From Pseudomonas sp. MPC6 (lineage in GTDB: Bacteria > Pseudomonadota > Gammaproteobacteria > Pseudomonadales > Pseudomonadaceae): a stretch of 64,000 nucleotides of DNA. The notes beneath the pieces are model-generated. The model was given only the letters and a program-made list of their open reading frames with translations. It was not told where the DNA came from and ran no database searches. This document shows positions 26,380-35,000 of this stretch, piece after piece; position 1 is the first letter of the stretch, and every line of letters starts with the position of its first letter. Both the position numbers and the translations under genes were made by a program. The stretch lies in the NCBI RefSeq assembly GCF_006094435.1, contig NZ_CP034783.1:6599001-6663000 (forward strand), read 5' to 3'.

Positions 26380-27176
26380 TGCTCTCTCAGCAATTGGCGA
26401 ACCTTGCTCGACGCCGCGCGGCTGGTCGCACCCAAGCGGCTGCTCAGGTCTCGGCCACTGGTGGCGACATCGCCAATCGCCTGGGTCAGGCATTCAGTCA
26501 CCCGCGTCAGATCCGCCGCGGTCGGTTGCTCGATCTGTTCCACCGACAAGGTTTCCCAGAGCAACCCAAGGCTCGCGTAACTGTCGATGTCATACGCCAT
26601 CGGCGGCACGCTGGCGGCCAGTGCTTCGAGTTCTTCGACGCTGCGCAACGTCACCCGCGCCGCCGAAGCCTTGCCCATCGCATGCACCATCACCCCCGGA
26701 TCCCGCAGGGCGATCAGCCGGTTGGCCTGATAACCATGCGCCAGAAACGCCCCGGACATGGCCTTGCCCACCAGCAAGCCGATCACGGCGTGGCCGGCCA
26801 GGCGCGCACGGGCATAACTGTCTGCCGCCCCGGCCAGGGCCTGATGAATGCCGAGCGCTTCCTCGCGTCGACCGTAGGCCTGACTGGGCACATCGACGAT
26901 GGCGATCAAGGCGCGTTTGTGCGTTTTATCCAGATCGGCTGCGATCGCTTCATCCACAGCCTTGGCCAGGCCCCAACCTTCCAGCAGACCCACCTCGCCA
27001 TTACGGGCGCGGACGAAGCGGTTGTCGGGGTCGGCGACTACGGCGATGAATCGAACGCAACGATCACCCAGAACACCATCGGCAACCTTCAACGAAGCCG
27101 GTAAACCCTCAACCGGTTTAGCGCCTGCACTCAAGGCATTGAACCAGTGCAAGCCTCTCAGGGAATACGAACTCAT
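26373..27176 (-). CDS. mdcE: Malonate decarboxylase gamma subunit
   Basis: 267 residues, crotonase-like carboxyl-transferase fold. With MdcD it decarboxylates malonyl-S-MdcC to acetyl-S-MdcC in the biotin-independent cycle. Seen: GRREEALGIHQALAGAADSY and the oxyanion-hole-type stretch HAVIGLLVGKAMSGAFLAHG. It overlaps mdcD by ATGA and mdcG by a few bases, so translation is coupled along the operon. Confidence 0.94.
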   Translation of the reverse strand: MSSYSLRGLHWFNALSAGAKPVEGLPASLKVADGVLGDRCVRFIAVVADPDNRFVRARNGEVGLLEGWGLAKAVDEAIAADLDKTHKRALIAIVDVPSQAYGRREEALGIHQALAGAADSYARARLAGHAVIGLLVGKAMSGAFLAHGYQANRLIALRDPGVMVHAMGKASAARVTLRSVEELEALAASVPPMAYDIDSYASLGLLWETLSVEQIEQPTAADLTRVTECLTQAIGDVATSGRDLSSRLGATSRAASSKVRQLLREQW

Positions 27177-28036
27177 GAGCGCTCTCCTTGATACAGATCG
27201 CGAACCGTCGCCGGCTCGATTTGCGGCTCGGCATCCAGGCGGGCCAGCCGTTGCAGGAACAGCTCGGCCTGACGGCTGCGTTGTTGCTCAGGCAAGCCCT
27301 TTTGCAGCAACCGGCTGACTTGCTCCTGAATCTGCGCCACATCGTCAGCGACAAAACCATCTGCCAAGCCACTGGCAAAACGCTGCTCGCCACCGGTCAG
27401 GCTCCAGATGAAGGGCCGGTCACGGGAGTTGTATTCCTCAAGCCCGGCTTCCTGTTCGATCACTTGCGGGCCGTTCAGGCCGAGCCGCGCTTCCTGGGTC
27501 ACCAGCAAATAACTGCACAACCCGGCGGCAATCGACATCCCGCCGAAGCAACCGACACTGCCGGCTACGACGCCGATCACCGGCTGGTACTGGCGCAGAT
27601 CGACAATCGCGGCATGAATATCGGCAATCGCCGCCAACCCGAGGTTGGCTTCCTGCAAGCGCACGCCGCCGGTCTCCAGGAGCAACACGGCGCGGGTGGG
27701 AATGCCATTGCGGTTGTCTTCGGCGGCCAGTTCCAGTGCACCGGCAATCTTCGCTCCGCCGACTTCACCGAGGCTGCCGCCCTGGAATGCGCCTTCGATG
27801 GCCGCGATCACCACCGGCAGACCGGCGATGCTGCCCTTGGCGATCACCACGCCGTCATCGGCCTGCGGCACCACGCCCTGGCGCGACAGCCAGGGCGACA
27901 TGACGCGCTGGAACGGGTCGAGCAATTCACGGAAGGTGCCGGCATCGAGCAAGACTTTCGCCCGTTGCCGGGCACCGAGTTCGATGAAGCTGCGTCTTTG
28001 CAGGTATGGCTTAAGGAGGGCTGCACTGTCAGTCAT
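27173..28036 (-). CDS. mdcD: Malonate decarboxylase beta subunit
   Basis: 287 residues, crotonase-like partner of MdcE in the decarboxylase core. Start MTDSAALLKPYLQRRSFIEL at ATG 28036, which lies inside the end of mdcC (8-bp overlap). Glycine-rich segments AAIEGAFQGGSLGEVGGAKI and GSVGCFGGMSIAAGLCSYL form the acyl-thioester pocket. Length is normal. Confidence 0.95.
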   Translation of the reverse strand: MTDSAALLKPYLQRRSFIELGARQRAKVLLDAGTFRELLDPFQRVMSPWLSRQGVVPQADDGVVIAKGSIAGLPVVIAAIEGAFQGGSLGEVGGAKIAGALELAAEDNRNGIPTRAVLLLETGGVRLQEANLGLAAIADIHAAIVDLRQYQPVIGVVAGSVGCFGGMSIAAGLCSYLLVTQEARLGLNGPQVIEQEAGLEEYNSRDRPFIWSLTGGEQRFASGLADGFVADDVAQIQEQVSRLLQKGLPEQQRSRQAELFLQRLARLDAEPQIEPATVRDLYQGERS

Positions 28037-28328
28037 GGCCAATCTCCTCGAAGCCTTGTTCCAGACGCAGGCGCACCACGCCAGGGGTCGCGCCGAAATC
28101 ATGGATATCAATCGCCATCGCCAGTGGGTTCTGGCCGTCGAACATCCGCGCGAACAGATGCTGCCAGCGCTGTTCGGCGCCATTGACCGAGGTCTGCACC
28201 TTGATCGTCAGCGTGCCGGCCTGACCCGGTTCGATCAGCACTTCCAGATCGCCCGAGCCGACACAACCCACCAGCGTGCGACCGCGTGGCGGCTGCCCAG
28301 CGGGGAATTCAAAAGATAAGGTTTCCAT
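28029..28328 (-). CDS. mdcC: Malonate decarboxylase acyl carrier (delta) subunit
   Basis: 99 residues. It carries the CoA-like prosthetic group that holds acetyl and malonyl. Ser25 in GCVGSGDLEVL matches the modified serine known in Klebsiella MdcC. Its ATG shares one base with the mdcB stop (TGATG). A small subunit in the centre of the operon, always adjacent to mdcB and mdcD. Confidence 0.95.
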   Translation of the reverse strand: METLSFEFPAGQPPRGRTLVGCVGSGDLEVLIEPGQAGTLTIKVQTSVNGAEQRWQHLFARMFDGQNPLAMAIDIHDFGATPGVVRLRLEQGFEEIGHD

Positions 28329-29203
28329 CAGAAGGCTCCCTGGTTGACGCCGTGGCCCGACTCGATACGGTCGATGAACAGGCAGGCGGCGAGCAAGTCC
28401 GCAGCGCCGCCGGGCGAGGCGTTCAATGCGATTAATTGGTGGTCCAGCTCATGCAAACGGCGGCGGCCGTCGAGGCTGGCGCTGCCACCCGCCTCGAGCA
28501 CCGCTTGGGCGCCGAGCTGCATGGTCTGCAGGCCCGTTTCGCCTGCGCGGTAGAGCACGCAGGTGTCGGCCAGGATGCTCATGATCGCCAGCAAGGCATC
28601 GAGCCGGGCGTTCTGCTCGCCATGGCCGGCAGCACGGCTGTGTTTGAGTTGCGGCAACGCCCGTTGAATCACCGCCGGGAATCCCAGCTGCGCTTCTTCA
28701 CGAGCGCCACGAGCACCGTAACGCTGGGCGACTTGTGCGCCGTGGCTGAGCGGATGCGGCGCGTAACGGTCATCGAGTAACGCCAGGCGTGCGGCGCGCA
28801 AAGCAATCGCGCCTGGGGTCGTGGATTCAGGTTCCAGCGCGGCGGCAGTGACCAACAAACCCAAGGCCCAGATCGCTCCGCGATGAGTATTGACGCCTTT
28901 GGTGGTGGCGAGCATCGCTTGCTCCCCTTCCCGACCGATCCGCCCGATGGCTTCGCGCAGCGGCAAACCGACCTCGCCAAACTCGCTGGCCGCTTGCGCC
29001 ATTTCCTTGAACGCCGGCCACAGCGACAGCGCCGAAGCGTGCATCAGTCCCAGGTGCAAATCGGTATGAGCGCCATTGCCGCGACGGTCGACCAGCGCCG
29101 GTTTTGGCGACAGGTCGGCTTCGTCGATCAGCGCGTCCACCGCCAGGTCCGCCAGGCTTTCGGCCAGTGACAGCGGTTTGGGTTGCAGGTTGAATGCATG
29201 CAT
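28328..29203 (-). CDS. mdcB: Triphosphoribosyl-dephospho-CoA synthase
   Basis: 291 residues, CitG/MdcB family. It joins ATP and dephospho-CoA to make the prosthetic-group precursor used by MdcG. Seen: [20 protein letters not shown] (about residues 32-51) and [13 protein letters not shown], both nucleotide-site motifs of the family. ATG 29203 overlaps the mdcA stop by one base (TAATG). Confidence 0.94.
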   Translation of the reverse strand: MHAFNLQPKPLSLAESLADLAVDALIDEADLSPKPALVDRRGNGAHTDLHLGLMHASALSLWPAFKEMAQAASEFGEVGLPLREAIGRIGREGEQAMLATTKGVNTHRGAIWALGLLVTAAALEPESTTPGAIALRAARLALLDDRYAPHPLSHGAQVAQRYGARGAREEAQLGFPAVIQRALPQLKHSRAAGHGEQNARLDALLAIMSILADTCVLYRAGETGLQTMQLGAQAVLEAGGSASLDGRRRLHELDHQLIALNASPGGAADLLAACLFIDRIESGHGVNQGAF

Positions 29204-30873
29204 TACCAGCTCCTGAATTTGGCGGGCGGGTTGTACAGGCCACCGGACCACTCGACCAGGTCGGCCACGCTTTTGGCGGCGAGCAATTCGCGGGTGGCGT
29301 CGGTGCGGCGGATGCCGAGGTCTTCAGGCAAGGCGATCAGGCCTTCACGGCGCATGCGCGCAGTGTCTTTCGGGTTGTGGCGCAGGCCGATGACCGTCAC
29401 CCCGGCGACAGCGGCAATCATTGCCTGGCGTTCTTCAAGGGACCGAGCCTTGTATAGATAGGCGATGCCTTCTTCGGTCAGCAGGTGCGTGACGTCATCG
29501 CCGTAGATCATGATCGGCGCCAGCGGCATGCCGCTTTTCCTCGCCACCTCGACGGCGTCGAGGGTTTCGACGAAGGTCGGTTTGCCACCCTCCTGGAAGG
29601 TCTCGACCATTTGCACCACCAGCTTTTTGCCGCGTTCGAGCAACGCTTCGGGCGCATCGTCGTGACGCATGTCGAGCCAGGCCGGCGTGCCGTGGCGACG
29701 ACCGCGCGGGTCGTGGCCCATGTTCGGCGCACCACCGAAACCGGCCAGGCGGCCGCGGGTCACGGTAGAGGAATGCCCGTCGCCATCGACTTGCAGGGTC
29801 GCGCCGATGAACAGGTCCACCGCGTATTGCCCCGCCAGTTGGCAGAACATGCGGTTGGAACGCAGGGAGCCATCGCGACCGGTGAAGAACACATCTGGCC
29901 TGGCGGCGATGTAGTTTTCCATGCCCAGTTCGGTGCCGAAGCAATGCACGCTTTCGACCCAGCCGCTTTCGATCGCGGGGATCAAGGTCGGGTGCGGATT
30001 GAGGGTCCAGTTGCGGCAGATCTTGCCCTTCAGGCCGAGGGATTCACCGTAGGTCGGCAGGATCAGTTCGATGGCGGCGGTGTTGAAACCGATGCCGTGG
30101 TTGAGGGACTGGACGTTGTGCTTTTCGTAGATCCCGCGGATCGCCATCATCGCCATCAGCACGTGAACGGGCTTGATGTGCCGTGGATCACGGGTAAACA
30201 GCGGTTCGATGTAGAACGGTTTGTCGGCCACCACCACGAAGTCCACCCAGGAGGCCGGGATGTCGACCCGCGGCAGGTCACTGACATCGTCCACCAACTG
30301 ATTGACCTGGACGATGACAATACCGTCGCTGAAGGCGGCGGGTTCGATCAATGCTGGAGTGTCTTCGGTGCTCGGGCCGGTGTAGATATTGCCGGCGCGG
30401 TCGGCCATGAAACCGGCCGAGAGCACGACGTTGGGAATCAGGTCCACCACCAGTCGCGCATAGAGTTCGATGTAGGTGTGGATCGCGCCGATTTCCAGCA
30501 GGCCGTCTTCGAGCAACTGGCTGATGCGCAGGCTCTGGGTGCCGGCAAAGGAGAAGTCGAGCTTGCGGGCGATGCCGCGTTCGAACAGGTCCAGATGCTC
30601 GGCGCGACCGACGCTGGGCATGATCATGTGCAGGTCATACAGCTTGCCCGGGTCAGCCTTGGCCAGGGAGCGCGAGAGGAAATCCGCCTGCTTCTGGTTA
30701 TTGCCTTCCAGCACCACACGGTCGCCGGGCAGGATCAAGGCCTCCAGCGCCGCCACGATTTTGTCGGTGGGCAACACCACACCGTCGGCGAGATCTCGCA
30801 CCAGCGCGAGACGCCGCTGCTTTTCGCTGCGCCGCCGCGTCCATCGCGAGTCGGGGGATATTGTTGTTGTCAT
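29203..30873 (-). CDS. mdcA: Malonate decarboxylase alpha subunit (acetyl-MdcC:malonate transferase)
   Basis: 556 residues. It swaps acetyl for malonyl on MdcC, releasing acetate; CoA-transferase-like fold. Seen: [39 protein letters not shown] and the glycine-rich [20 protein letters not shown]. Start at ATG 30873 with GGAG five bases upstream; the GTG two codons earlier is inside that site. First gene of the mdcABCDEGH-madLM operon, in which all decarboxylase genes overlap or nearly abut. Confidence 0.96.
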   Translation of the reverse strand: MTTTISPDSRWTRRRSEKQRRLALVRDLADGVVLPTDKIVAALEALILPGDRVVLEGNNQKQADFLSRSLAKADPGKLYDLHMIMPSVGRAEHLDLFERGIARKLDFSFAGTQSLRISQLLEDGLLEIGAIHTYIELYARLVVDLIPNVVLSAGFMADRAGNIYTGPSTEDTPALIEPAAFSDGIVIVQVNQLVDDVSDLPRVDIPASWVDFVVVADKPFYIEPLFTRDPRHIKPVHVLMAMMAIRGIYEKHNVQSLNHGIGFNTAAIELILPTYGESLGLKGKICRNWTLNPHPTLIPAIESGWVESVHCFGTELGMENYIAARPDVFFTGRDGSLRSNRMFCQLAGQYAVDLFIGATLQVDGDGHSSTVTRGRLAGFGGAPNMGHDPRGRRHGTPAWLDMRHDDAPEALLERGKKLVVQMVETFQEGGKPTFVETLDAVEVARKSGMPLAPIMIYGDDVTHLLTEEGIAYLYKARSLEERQAMIAAVAGVTVIGLRHNPKDTARMRREGLIALPEDLGIRRTDATRELLAAKSVADLVEWSGGLYNPPAKFRSW

Positions 30874-31004
30874 GACCACTCCACGGGTTCGCTGTCGTGG
30901 GAGTCACATTAGGAGTGTTGGGTGGGGGCATCAATCAAGCAGGGAGACGGATCGTTACGGTCAGAGTAATGATCGACAGGAGATCTCTGTAGCCGGTACT
31001 GCCA

Positions 31005-31072
31005 TCATCGCGGGCAAGCCCGGCTCCCACAGTGTCCGTGCAGCGACTCAATTTTTTGGCCAGACACAAAAA
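31005..31072. repeat. Single REP arm ahead of the tandem array
   Basis: GCGGGCAAGCCCGGCTCCCA at 31010-31029 is one REP arm; with the first arm of the array (GTGGGAGCCGGCTTGCCGGC) it makes a REPIN of slightly different class from the internal units. Confidence 0.75.
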
Positions 31073-31632
31073 CCTGTGGGAGCCGGCTTGCCGGCGAAGG
31101 CGTCCTTTCAGCCAACAATGATGTCGACTGGAAGGGCCTCTTCGCTGGCAAGCCAGCTCCTGCATGACCACCTGCGTACCGATCAATTGTGGTCAACACA
31201 AACCCCTGTAGGAGCCGGCTTGCCGGCGAAGGCGTCCTTTCAGCCAACAATGATGTCGACTGGAAGGGCCTCTTCGCGGGCAAGCCAGCTCCTGCATGAC
31301 CACCTGCGTGCCGATCAATTGTGGTCAACACAAAACCCTGTAGGAGCCGGCTTGCCGGCGAAGGCGCCCTTTCAGCCAACAATGATGTCGACTGGAAGGG
31401 CCTCTTCGCTGGCAAGCCAGCTCCTACATGACCACCTGCGTACCGATCAATTGTGGTCAACACAAACCCCTGTAGGAGCCGGCTTGCCGGCGAAGGCGTC
31501 CTTTCAGCCAACAATGATGTCGACTGGAAGGGCCTCTTCGCTGGCAAGCCAGCTCCTGCATGACCACCTGCGTACCGATCAATTGTGGTCAACACAAACC
31601 CCTGTAGGAGCCGGCTTGCCGGCGAAGGCGTC
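31073..31632. repeat. Tandem REPIN array, period 132 bp, four units plus a partial fifth
   Basis: Units start at 31073, 31205, 31337, 31469 and 31601. Each holds a left arm GTAGGAGCCGGCTTGCCGGC, a spacer with CAGCCAACAATGATGTCGAC, a right arm GCTGGCAAGCCAGCTCCTGC, and a linker ending GATCAATTGTGGTCAACACA. Units differ at only a few positions, so the array is recent or being homogenised. Confidence 0.97.
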
Positions 31633-31635
31633 CGG

Positions 31636-32091
31636 TCATATGAGCCCGGCACTCACCAACAACGCCTCCAGCGCCAGCAAATCCGGCACCTTCGCCACCT
31701 GCTCCCCTATTTGCACGGCCGCCTGTTCCAGCGAACACAACGGCACATCCACATAGCTCAACTGACTGTCGAGCTTGTACGAGCGCGGAATCCCCTGCAC
31801 CAGCAGCGCAATGAACTTCAGCTCCGGCAGCCCCCCAAGGGCATTGAGGATGACAATCCGCGCCCGCTCACCGATGACGATCTTGTTGCCACAGGCCGAC
31901 TCAAAACTGAGCAATGGAATCTGCCGGTTACGCCACGCGACCCGCCCGAGACACCAGGGTGGCGCATCGAGATCGAAGGTGCCCGGTTGGTAATCGATCA
32001 GCTCGGCGACGGCGACGTTGGGCAAAATCAGGTGACGGTCGGCCAGGGGCAACAGCAGTCCGGTGAGGTTGCTGGTGCGATGCTCAAGCAT
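31636..32091 (-). CDS. chpC: CheW-like adaptor ChpC
   Basis: 151 residues, single CheW domain (LLLPLADRHLILPNVAVAEL at the start). In the Pil-Chp chemosensory system ChpC links additional receptors to the kinase ChpA. It overlaps the 3' end of chpA by 8 bp on the same strand. It is the last gene of the cluster here; chpB (methylesterase), which lies between chpA and chpC in P. aeruginosa, is absent. The stop codon lies at the border of the REPIN array. Confidence 0.85.
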   Translation of the reverse strand: MLEHRTSNLTGLLLPLADRHLILPNVAVAELIDYQPGTFDLDAPPWCLGRVAWRNRQIPLLSFESACGNKIVIGERARIVILNALGGLPELKFIALLVQGIPRSYKLDSQLSYVDVPLCSLEQAAVQIGEQVAKVPDLLALEALLVSAGLI

Positions 32092-35000
32092 GGGTCTTGC
32101 TCCATAGGGCGATGCTGTCGAGCAGCACCGATTCCTGGTACGGCTTGCCGAGGTAGTCGTTGACGCCGATGGCCATGGCGCGGTCGCGGTGTTTCTGGCC
32201 GGTGCGCGAGGTGATCATGATGATTGGCAGGTGCCGCAAGCGTTCGTCCGCGCGCACCCGGGTCGCCACTTCGAAGCCGTCCATGCGCGGCATTTCGATG
32301 TCCAGCAGCATCAGGTCCGGCAGGTGTTCTTCGAGCAGCAACATGGCGTCGACACCGTCCTTGGCGGTCAGCACGTTCATGCCGTGGCGTTCGAGCAAAC
32401 GGCTGGTGACCTTGCGCACGGTGACCGAATCGTCGACCACCAGCACCAGCAACGGTTTGTGCGGCTCGGGTTCCGCGTCGTGAGCCAATGCTCGCTGCGG
32501 CACACGTGCCTGCATGGCGCGGATCGGTGCCAGCAGATCGACAATCAGCACCACCCGGCCATCACCCAGGATCGTGGCCCCGGACAACCCCTGTACCGCC
32601 GCGAACTGCGGACCGAGGCTTTTCACCACGATCTCGCGGGTGCCAGCCATGGCATCGACCTGCACGGCAACATGTCGCTCGTTGCACTGCACCAGCAACA
32701 CCGGCAGCGGCAGGCTCTGGCCCAGCAATTTGGGACGGGCGCTGGTCTTGAGCAATTCACCGAGGTAACACAGTTCATAGTGTTGCCCGGCGTAGTTGTA
32801 GGTCGGCGGATCGAGCCGGTAATGCCCTTCGAGTTCGTTGGGCAACACACGCACGATACCGTCGATGGTGTTCAGCGGGATCGCGTATTGATCCTCCCCG
32901 CACTGCACCATCAGCGCGCGGTTGACCGAGACGGTGAACGGCAGGCGAATCCGGAAGTGCACGCCCTGCCCGGGCACGGAGTCGATGCTCATCGTGCCGC
33001 CGAGTTGCCGGACTTCTTCGTGAACCACGTCCATGCCGACGCCCCGCCCGGAAATCTGGGTGATTTTCTCGGCGGTGGAGAACCCCGGTTGCAGGATGAA
33101 CTGCAGCACGTCGCGGTCGCTGATGTGGCTGTCCGGCGCCAGCAGGCCGCGCTTGATCGCCTTGCGCCGGACCGCGTCCAGCGGCACGCCGGCCCCGTCG
33201 TCGCGGATGTCGAAAATGATGTCGCCGCCCTCTCGCGACAGGTCGAGGGTAATCCGCCCCTGAGCCGGTTTACCGGCCGCGATACGCACCTCGGCGGACT
33301 CCAGCCCGTGGTCCACGGCATTGCGCAGCATGTGCTCCAGCGGCGCCGCCATGCGTTCGAGCACGTTACGGTCCATCTCGCCTTCAGCGTTGCCGACGAT
33401 GAACTCCACGTCCTTGCCCAGTTCGCTGGAGACCTGGCGGACGATGCGTTTCAAGCGCGGCAGCATGCGCTCGAACGGGACCATGCGCGTGCGCATCAGG
33501 CCTTCCTGCAATTCGGTGTTGATGCGGCCCTGCTGTTGCAGCAGGTTTTCCGCGTCCTGATTGCGCCGGTCGAGCGTTTCCTTGAGGTCGAGCAGGTCGG
33601 AGGCGGATTCGAACAGCGCCCGCGACAGCTGCTGCAACTGCGAATGACGGTCCATTTCCAGCGGATCGAATTCTTCGTAGCCCAGGCGTTCGGCATCGAC
33701 CTGCTGACGGCTGAGAATCCGCCCCTGGGTTTCGGTATCGAGGCGGCGCAACTGATCACGCATGCGCTCAATAGTGGTTTCCATTTCGCTCAGGGCCACG
33801 CGCGCATCATTGACCTGTTGCTCGATCCGCCCCCGGAAGATCGAGGTTTCGCCGGCCAGGTTGACCAGGTCGTCGAGCAGTTCAGCCGAGACCTTGACCA
33901 TGTCGGCGCCGGCGTCAGGTGGCAGCACGAGTGGCTCGGGCTTGTGCGTTGCGAGTGTGACAGCCGGCGTTTCAGGCACCGCTGGGTGGCTGAAATTCCT
34001 GATCGCGTCGATCAGTTGATCGGCCGCTGGCAACGGGTCCCCGGCGCGGGTCGCGTCGAGCATTTGCGCCAGGCGGTCATGGCTGCTTTGCAGCAGCGCG
34101 AACAACGCGGGGGTGGCTTGCAGCACGCCAGCGGACAGGCCCTCGTAGAGAAATTCGAGCTCATGGGCGAGGTCGCCGATCGGGACGATCTCGACCATCC
34201 GCGCGCCCCCCTTGAGGGTGTGCAGATCGCGCAACAGGGTTTCCACTTCCTGACGATTGGTCGGTTCGGCTTGCCAGCGCACCAATGCCGCGCCAGAGTT
34301 TTCAATGATGTCGAAACCTTCCTCGAGGAAGATGTCCTGCAACTCGGGATCATGGGCGGCCGTGTCGTTGGCCGGCGCGGGCTCGACCCGCTCAAGGGTA
34401 CGGGCATTGTCCTGACGGTAGTGGCGAATGACGTCGATCAACTCCCCCGGATCGGTCAATGGCTGCTGGTGTTGCAGTTGCTCAAGCAACTCGGCGAGTC
34501 GGTCATGGCTGTGTTGCAGCAGCTGCGCCAAGGCTTCGCCGTGACTGAAACGGCGATCGACCAGGCCTTCGTAAAGGCTTTCCAACTCATGGGCCAGGTC
34601 ACCGACGGGGTCGACGTCGGCCATCCGCGCACCACCCTTGAGGGTGTGCAGGTCACGCTGCAAGGACAACAGCGGCGCGGCGTTGTCCGGGTCGCCCAGC
34701 CAGCGTTGCAGGGCCTGGCCGGCGCTGTCGAGGATATCCACCGCTTCTTCGAGGAAGATCGCGACGATCTCATCGTCCAGCCCGACACGGCCCCCTGCAG
34801 GAGCTGGCTTGCCAGCGAAGGTCGTTAACGATGACGCGTTTTCCATGGATAAACGCGGCGCCTGTGAGTCCTTCGCTGGCAAGCCAGCTCCTACATCAGG
34901 GGATTGCGGGAGGCCGAATTCGGTTGCGGTCTGTGCCAGTTCAGCCGTAGCGCTGCCCAGCTCGCGAATGCTCAGGGTTCGGCTGCCGTCGCTACGGATC

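Larger units (their letters stand above)
30874..31635. other. Intergenic region mdcA to chpC, mostly REPIN array
   Basis: A 762-bp stretch with no gene. The first 130 bp hold the presumed mdc promoter, where no clear operator was identified. The rest is REP sequence. Long open frames on both strands through the array arise because its period, 132, is a multiple of three. Confidence 0.8.

Noticed and set aside
31073..31632. Possible CRISPR array
   Set aside because: The repeat unit is 132 bp with identical spacers and REP palindromes, and no cas genes are present.
31005..31652. Minus-strand open frame of 215 codons across the same array
   Set aside because: Same cause; it is translated REP sequence and overlaps the 3' end of chpC.
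30476..31756. Long plus-strand open frame (426 codons) with repeated VGAGLPAKASF
   Set aside because: It is the antisense of the mdcA start followed by the 132-bp REPIN array; the period is a multiple of three, which keeps it open. No ribosome site or family similarity.
32189..34828. 879-codon plus-strand open frame
   Set aside because: It is exact antisense of chpA with typical high-GC codon shadowing (many H, Q, R, V).
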